Source: Nesterenkonia halotolerans (lineage in GTDB: Bacteria; Actinomycetota; Actinomycetes; Actinomycetales; Micrococcaceae). Taken from it: a stretch of DNA of 64,000 nt. The notes beneath the pieces were generated by a model that saw nothing but the letters and a program-made list of their open reading frames with translations, did not search any database and was not told the origin of the DNA. The position numbers and the translations under genes were made by a program. Each line of letters begins with the position of its first letter. Position 1 is the first letter of the stretch. Of the stretch, positions 61,692 to 64,000 are shown piece after piece. The stretch spans positions 124,001 to 188,000 of the forward strand of contig NZ_JADBEE010000001.1 of NCBI RefSeq assembly GCF_014874065.1. Direction: 5' to 3'.

Positions 61692-63296
61692 GTGTTCAAC
61701 TCCCTCTCCGATCGCCTGAGCGCCACTTTCAAGAACCTTCGCGGCAAAGGGCGGCTGTCCGAGGCCGATATCGACGGCACCGCCCGGGAGATCCGCCGCG
61801 CGCTGCTCGACGCTGACGTCGCAGTGCCCGTGGTGCGCGAGTTCATCGCCAAGGTCAAGGCACGTGCACTCGGGGCCGAGGTCGCCCAGGCGCTGAACCC
61901 CGGTCAGCAAGTGGTCAAGATCGTCAACGAGGAGCTCGTCGGGATCCTCGGCGGTCAGACGCGTGAGCTGGCCCTGGCCAAGCAGCCGCCGACGGTCATC
62001 ATGCTCGCGGGCCTCCAAGGTGCGGGCAAGACCACTCTGGCGGGCAAGCTTGCCCACCACCTGAAGAGCCAGGGTCACACTCCGATGCTGGTGGCCTGTG
62101 ACCTCCAGCGGCCCAATGCGGTCAAGCAGCTGCAGATCGGCGGTCAGCGAGCAGGGGTGCCGGTGTTCGCACCGCACCCCGGCGTCTCTTCGGAGACCGA
62201 GTCAGCCACCGGGGATCCGGTCAAGGTCGCCACCGACGGCCTGGCCGAGGCCCGCAACAAGCTCCATGATGTGCTGATCATCGATACGGCGGGCCGACTC
62301 GGTGTCGATGAGGAGCTGATGCGCCAGGCAGCAGACATCAAGTCTGCGGTCGGGGCGCACGAGACGCTCTTCGTCATCGACTCCATGATCGGTCAGGACG
62401 CCGTCACCACGGCGCAGGCCTTCAACGAGGGCGTCGACTTCACCGGTGTGGTGCTCACCAAGCTCGACGGCGACGCCCGGGGCGGTGCGGCACTCTCGGT
62501 CGCCTCCGTGACCGGCAAGCCGGTGATGTATGCCTCCACCGGCGAGGGTCTCAAGGACTTCGAGGTCTTCCACCCGGACCGCATGGCGCGCCGCATCCTC
62601 GACATGGGCGACATCCTTTCGCTGGTCGAGCAGGCCGAGGCGAACTGGGACCGCGGCGAGGCCGAGAAGATGGCCAAGAAGTTCGCCGACCAGGAGGACT
62701 TCACCCTCGACGACTTCCTCGGGCAGATGCAGCAGCTCAAGAAGATGGGCTCGATGAAGAAGCTCCTGGGCATGATGCCCGGAGCCCAGGGGATGCGTCA
62801 GCAGCTCGAGCAGTTCGACGAGTCCTCGATCGGCCGTGTGGAAGCGATCATCTATTCGATGACCCCCTACGAGCGCAATGTTCCCAAGGTGATCAACGGA
62901 TCTCGCCGAGCGCGCATCGCGAAAGGCTCCGGCGTCCACGTCTCGGAGGTCAATCAGCTGCTGGAGCGTTTCACGCAGGCCCAGAAGATGATGAAGAAGA
63001 TGGCGGGCGGCGGCGGCATGCCCCAGATGCCTGGCGGCGGCGGTATGCCTGGAATGGGAGGCATGCCCGGCATGGGTGCCGGTGGAGGTGCCTCCAAGAA
63101 GCGCAAGCAGCAGGCCAAGCCGAAGAAGAAGTCCGGAAACCCGGCCAAGGCCGCGCAGGAGGCCCGCGAGGCCGAGCTCAAGCGGCAGCAGGGTGCGTCC
63201 AAGCGCATGGACGGCTCCAGCTTCGGAGCGGGATCGAAGGACCTCAACCCAGAGGACCTGAGCCTGCCCAAGGGGTTCGAGAAGTACCTGCGCTGA
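61692..63296 (+). CDS. ffh: Signal recognition particle protein Ffh (SRP54)
   Basis: 534-residue SRP GTPase that binds SRP RNA and signal sequences. NG domain with GLQGAGKTTLAGKLA (P-loop near 108), DTAGRLGVDEELM and TKLDGDARGG; M domain with MGSMKKLLGMMPG and RRARIAKGSG. The C-terminal tail is Met/Gly-rich (GGGMPQMPGGGGMPGM) and then Lys-rich, a normal actinobacterial feature. GTG start with AAGGGACC upstream. Downstream are rpsP and khpA, the standard order. Confidence 0.96.
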   Translation: MFNSLSDRLSATFKNLRGKGRLSEADIDGTAREIRRALLDADVAVPVVREFIAKVKARALGAEVAQALNPGQQVVKIVNEELVGILGGQTRELALAKQPPTVIMLAGLQGAGKTTLAGKLAHHLKSQGHTPMLVACDLQRPNAVKQLQIGGQRAGVPVFAPHPGVSSETESATGDPVKVATDGLAEARNKLHDVLIIDTAGRLGVDEELMRQAADIKSAVGAHETLFVIDSMIGQDAVTTAQAFNEGVDFTGVVLTKLDGDARGGAALSVASVTGKPVMYASTGEGLKDFEVFHPDRMARRILDMGDILSLVEQAEANWDRGEAEKMAKKFADQEDFTLDDFLGQMQQLKKMGSMKKLLGMMPGAQGMRQQLEQFDESSIGRVEAIIYSMTPYERNVPKVINGSRRARIAKGSGVHVSEVNQLLERFTQAQKMMKKMAGGGGMPQMPGGGGMPGMGGMPGMGAGGGASKKRKQQAKPKKKSGNPAKAAQEAREAELKRQQGASKRMDGSSFGAGSKDLNPEDLSLPKGFEKYLR

Positions 63297-63510
63297 TCTG
63301 CAGCTGCCATGCGGCTGGGTGAGTCGATGAGATCGCTACTTCGGTGGATCTCTGGCACAATAGGCAGGTACTTTGTTCGACGGTGGGCACCCTCTACACC
63401 CGCCGTAGGGACAATGTTCTGAAGTGGTCGCATCGACTGTGCAGCACGTCCCCACGCAGCCTGATGCCTGACCGCGCCCCTGAAACAAGAAACAGGAGTG
63501 GACCACTCAA

Positions 63511-63933
63511 GTGGCAGTTAAAATTCGTCTGAAGCGCATGGGCAAGATCCGTGCACCGTTCTACCGCGTTGTCGTCGCCGATTCCCGCACCAAGCGAGAT
63601 GGCGCCGCGATCGAGCAGATCGGCAAGTACAACCCCCTCGAAGAGCCTTCGCTCATCGAGATCGATTCTGAGCGGGCCCAGTACTGGCTCTCCGTGGGCG
63701 CCCAGCCCACCGAGCAGGTCCAGGCTCTGCTGAAGATCACCGGTGACTGGCAGAAGCACAAGGGCCTCGACGGCGCCGAGGGAACTCTGCGCACGAAGGC
63801 CGCCAAGGAGGAGTTTGTCGCTCCGTCCAAGGGCTCAGTCATCCAGGAGAAGTCCAAGGCTCCGGCCGAGGCTCCCGCAGAAGAGGCGACTGAGGCTCCG
63901 GCCGAGTCCGCCTCCGAGGAGAACGCAGAGTAA
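63511..63933 (+). CDS. rpsP: 30S ribosomal protein S16
   Basis: 140 residues. [29 protein letters not shown] and [13 protein letters not shown] are the S16 core; a long Ala/Glu/Pro-rich C-terminal extension beyond residue 90 is common in actinobacteria. GTG start; AGGAG is rather distant (about 13 bases). The 214-base gap upstream holds a possible hairpin (ACGGTGGG/ACCCGCCGT, imperfect) but no confident promoter. Confidence 0.96.
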   Translation: MAVKIRLKRMGKIRAPFYRVVVADSRTKRDGAAIEQIGKYNPLEEPSLIEIDSERAQYWLSVGAQPTEQVQALLKITGDWQKHKGLDGAEGTLRTKAAKEEFVAPSKGSVIQEKSKAPAEAPAEEATEAPAESASEENAE

Positions 63934-63935
63934 TC

Positions 63936-64000
63936 ATGGGAGATGCAGTGCTGAGTGACGCGCTCGAACACCTTGTCCGCGGCATCGTGGACGCGCCGGA
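63936..64000 (+). CDS. khpA: RNA-binding KH-domain protein KhpA, 5' part
   Basis: Only the first 21 codons are in the window: MGDAVLSDALEHLVRGIVDAP, matching the start of KhpA-type KH proteins that follow rpsP in most Gram-positive genomes. GAGGAG within the end of rpsP serves as ribosome site. The frame runs off the window. Confidence 0.8.
   Translation, partial: MGDAVLSDALEHLVRGIVDAP

Noticed and set aside
63297..63510. Regulatory RNA or autogenous leader before rpsP
   Set aside because: Only an imperfect hairpin is seen; no conserved ribosomal-protein leader motif could be recognised.

Overview
The window is a high-GC, gene-dense actinobacterial chromosome segment, most like Micrococcales/Micrococcaceae (Nesterenkonia, Arthrobacter or Micrococcus relatives). 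The genus is inferred, not proven. Support comes from the mycothiol enzymes (mycothione reductase and a mycothiol-type DsbA-like reductase), the FtsR-like/DUF151/MerR trio, the folC-DUF4233-ndk block, a translational ileS T-box with short Stem I features, and the smc/ftsY/ffh/rpsP/KH set. I found no tRNA, rRNA, CRISPR array, insertion sequence, integrase or phage gene.

Layout. 1-2.3 kb: end of a MerR gene, bifunctional nuclease, second MerR gene, and a convergent orphan ParA. 2.3-5.1 kb: a thiol/redox block with a heme/ABM-type monooxygenase, mycothione reductase and a DsbA-like protein. Two of these carry GGAAT-N18-GTT promoters of the SigR/SigH type. 5.1-8.8 kb: SDR, ATP-grasp and a MurJ-like flippase. 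8.9-18.5 kb: valS, mgtC, T-box-ileS-folC-DUF4233-ndk. 18.5-36.7 kb: a large surface-glycan region with an ABC exporter (ATPase and permease), an O-acyltransferase with SGNH domain, a three-gene glycosyltransferase operon, and an oppositely oriented operon (two rhamnosyltransferase-like paralogues, ATP-grasp, pectate-lyase-fold protein, pyruvyltransferase). It ends with wecB. 36.7-40.8 kb: smc and a DUF1801 protein. 40.9-50.5 kb: MFS, amtB with a GlnR-like box, and a polyamine (gamma-glutamylation) catabolic operon with a FadR-type regulator. 50.5-64 kb: ftsY, wecC, a second acyltransferase, and a tightly coupled four-gene operon of two very large paralogous glycosyltransferases plus two small proteins. 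Then ffh, rpsP and the start of khpA.

How the genes fit together. WecB (UDP-GlcNAc to UDP-ManNAc) and WecC (UDP-ManNAc to UDP-ManNAcA), 15 kb apart, imply a ManNAcA-containing wall polymer resembling teichuronic acid. Many glycosyltransferases, two O-acyltransferases, a pyruvyltransferase, two ATP-grasp ligases and an ABC exporter would build, decorate and export it. These genes sit in the gaps of the usually compact smc-ftsY-ffh-rpsP neighbourhood. No initiating phosphoglycosyl transferase or LCP ligase is visible here.

Regulation readable from sequence: an ileS T-box, two SigR-type promoters, several TANNNT-N6/7-start arrangements predicting leaderless mRNAs, a GlnR-like site before amtB, a palindrome before the polyamine operon, and intergenic inverted repeats between convergent genes. 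No gap longer than 300 bases lacks a feature; the longest, before ileS, holds the T-box.
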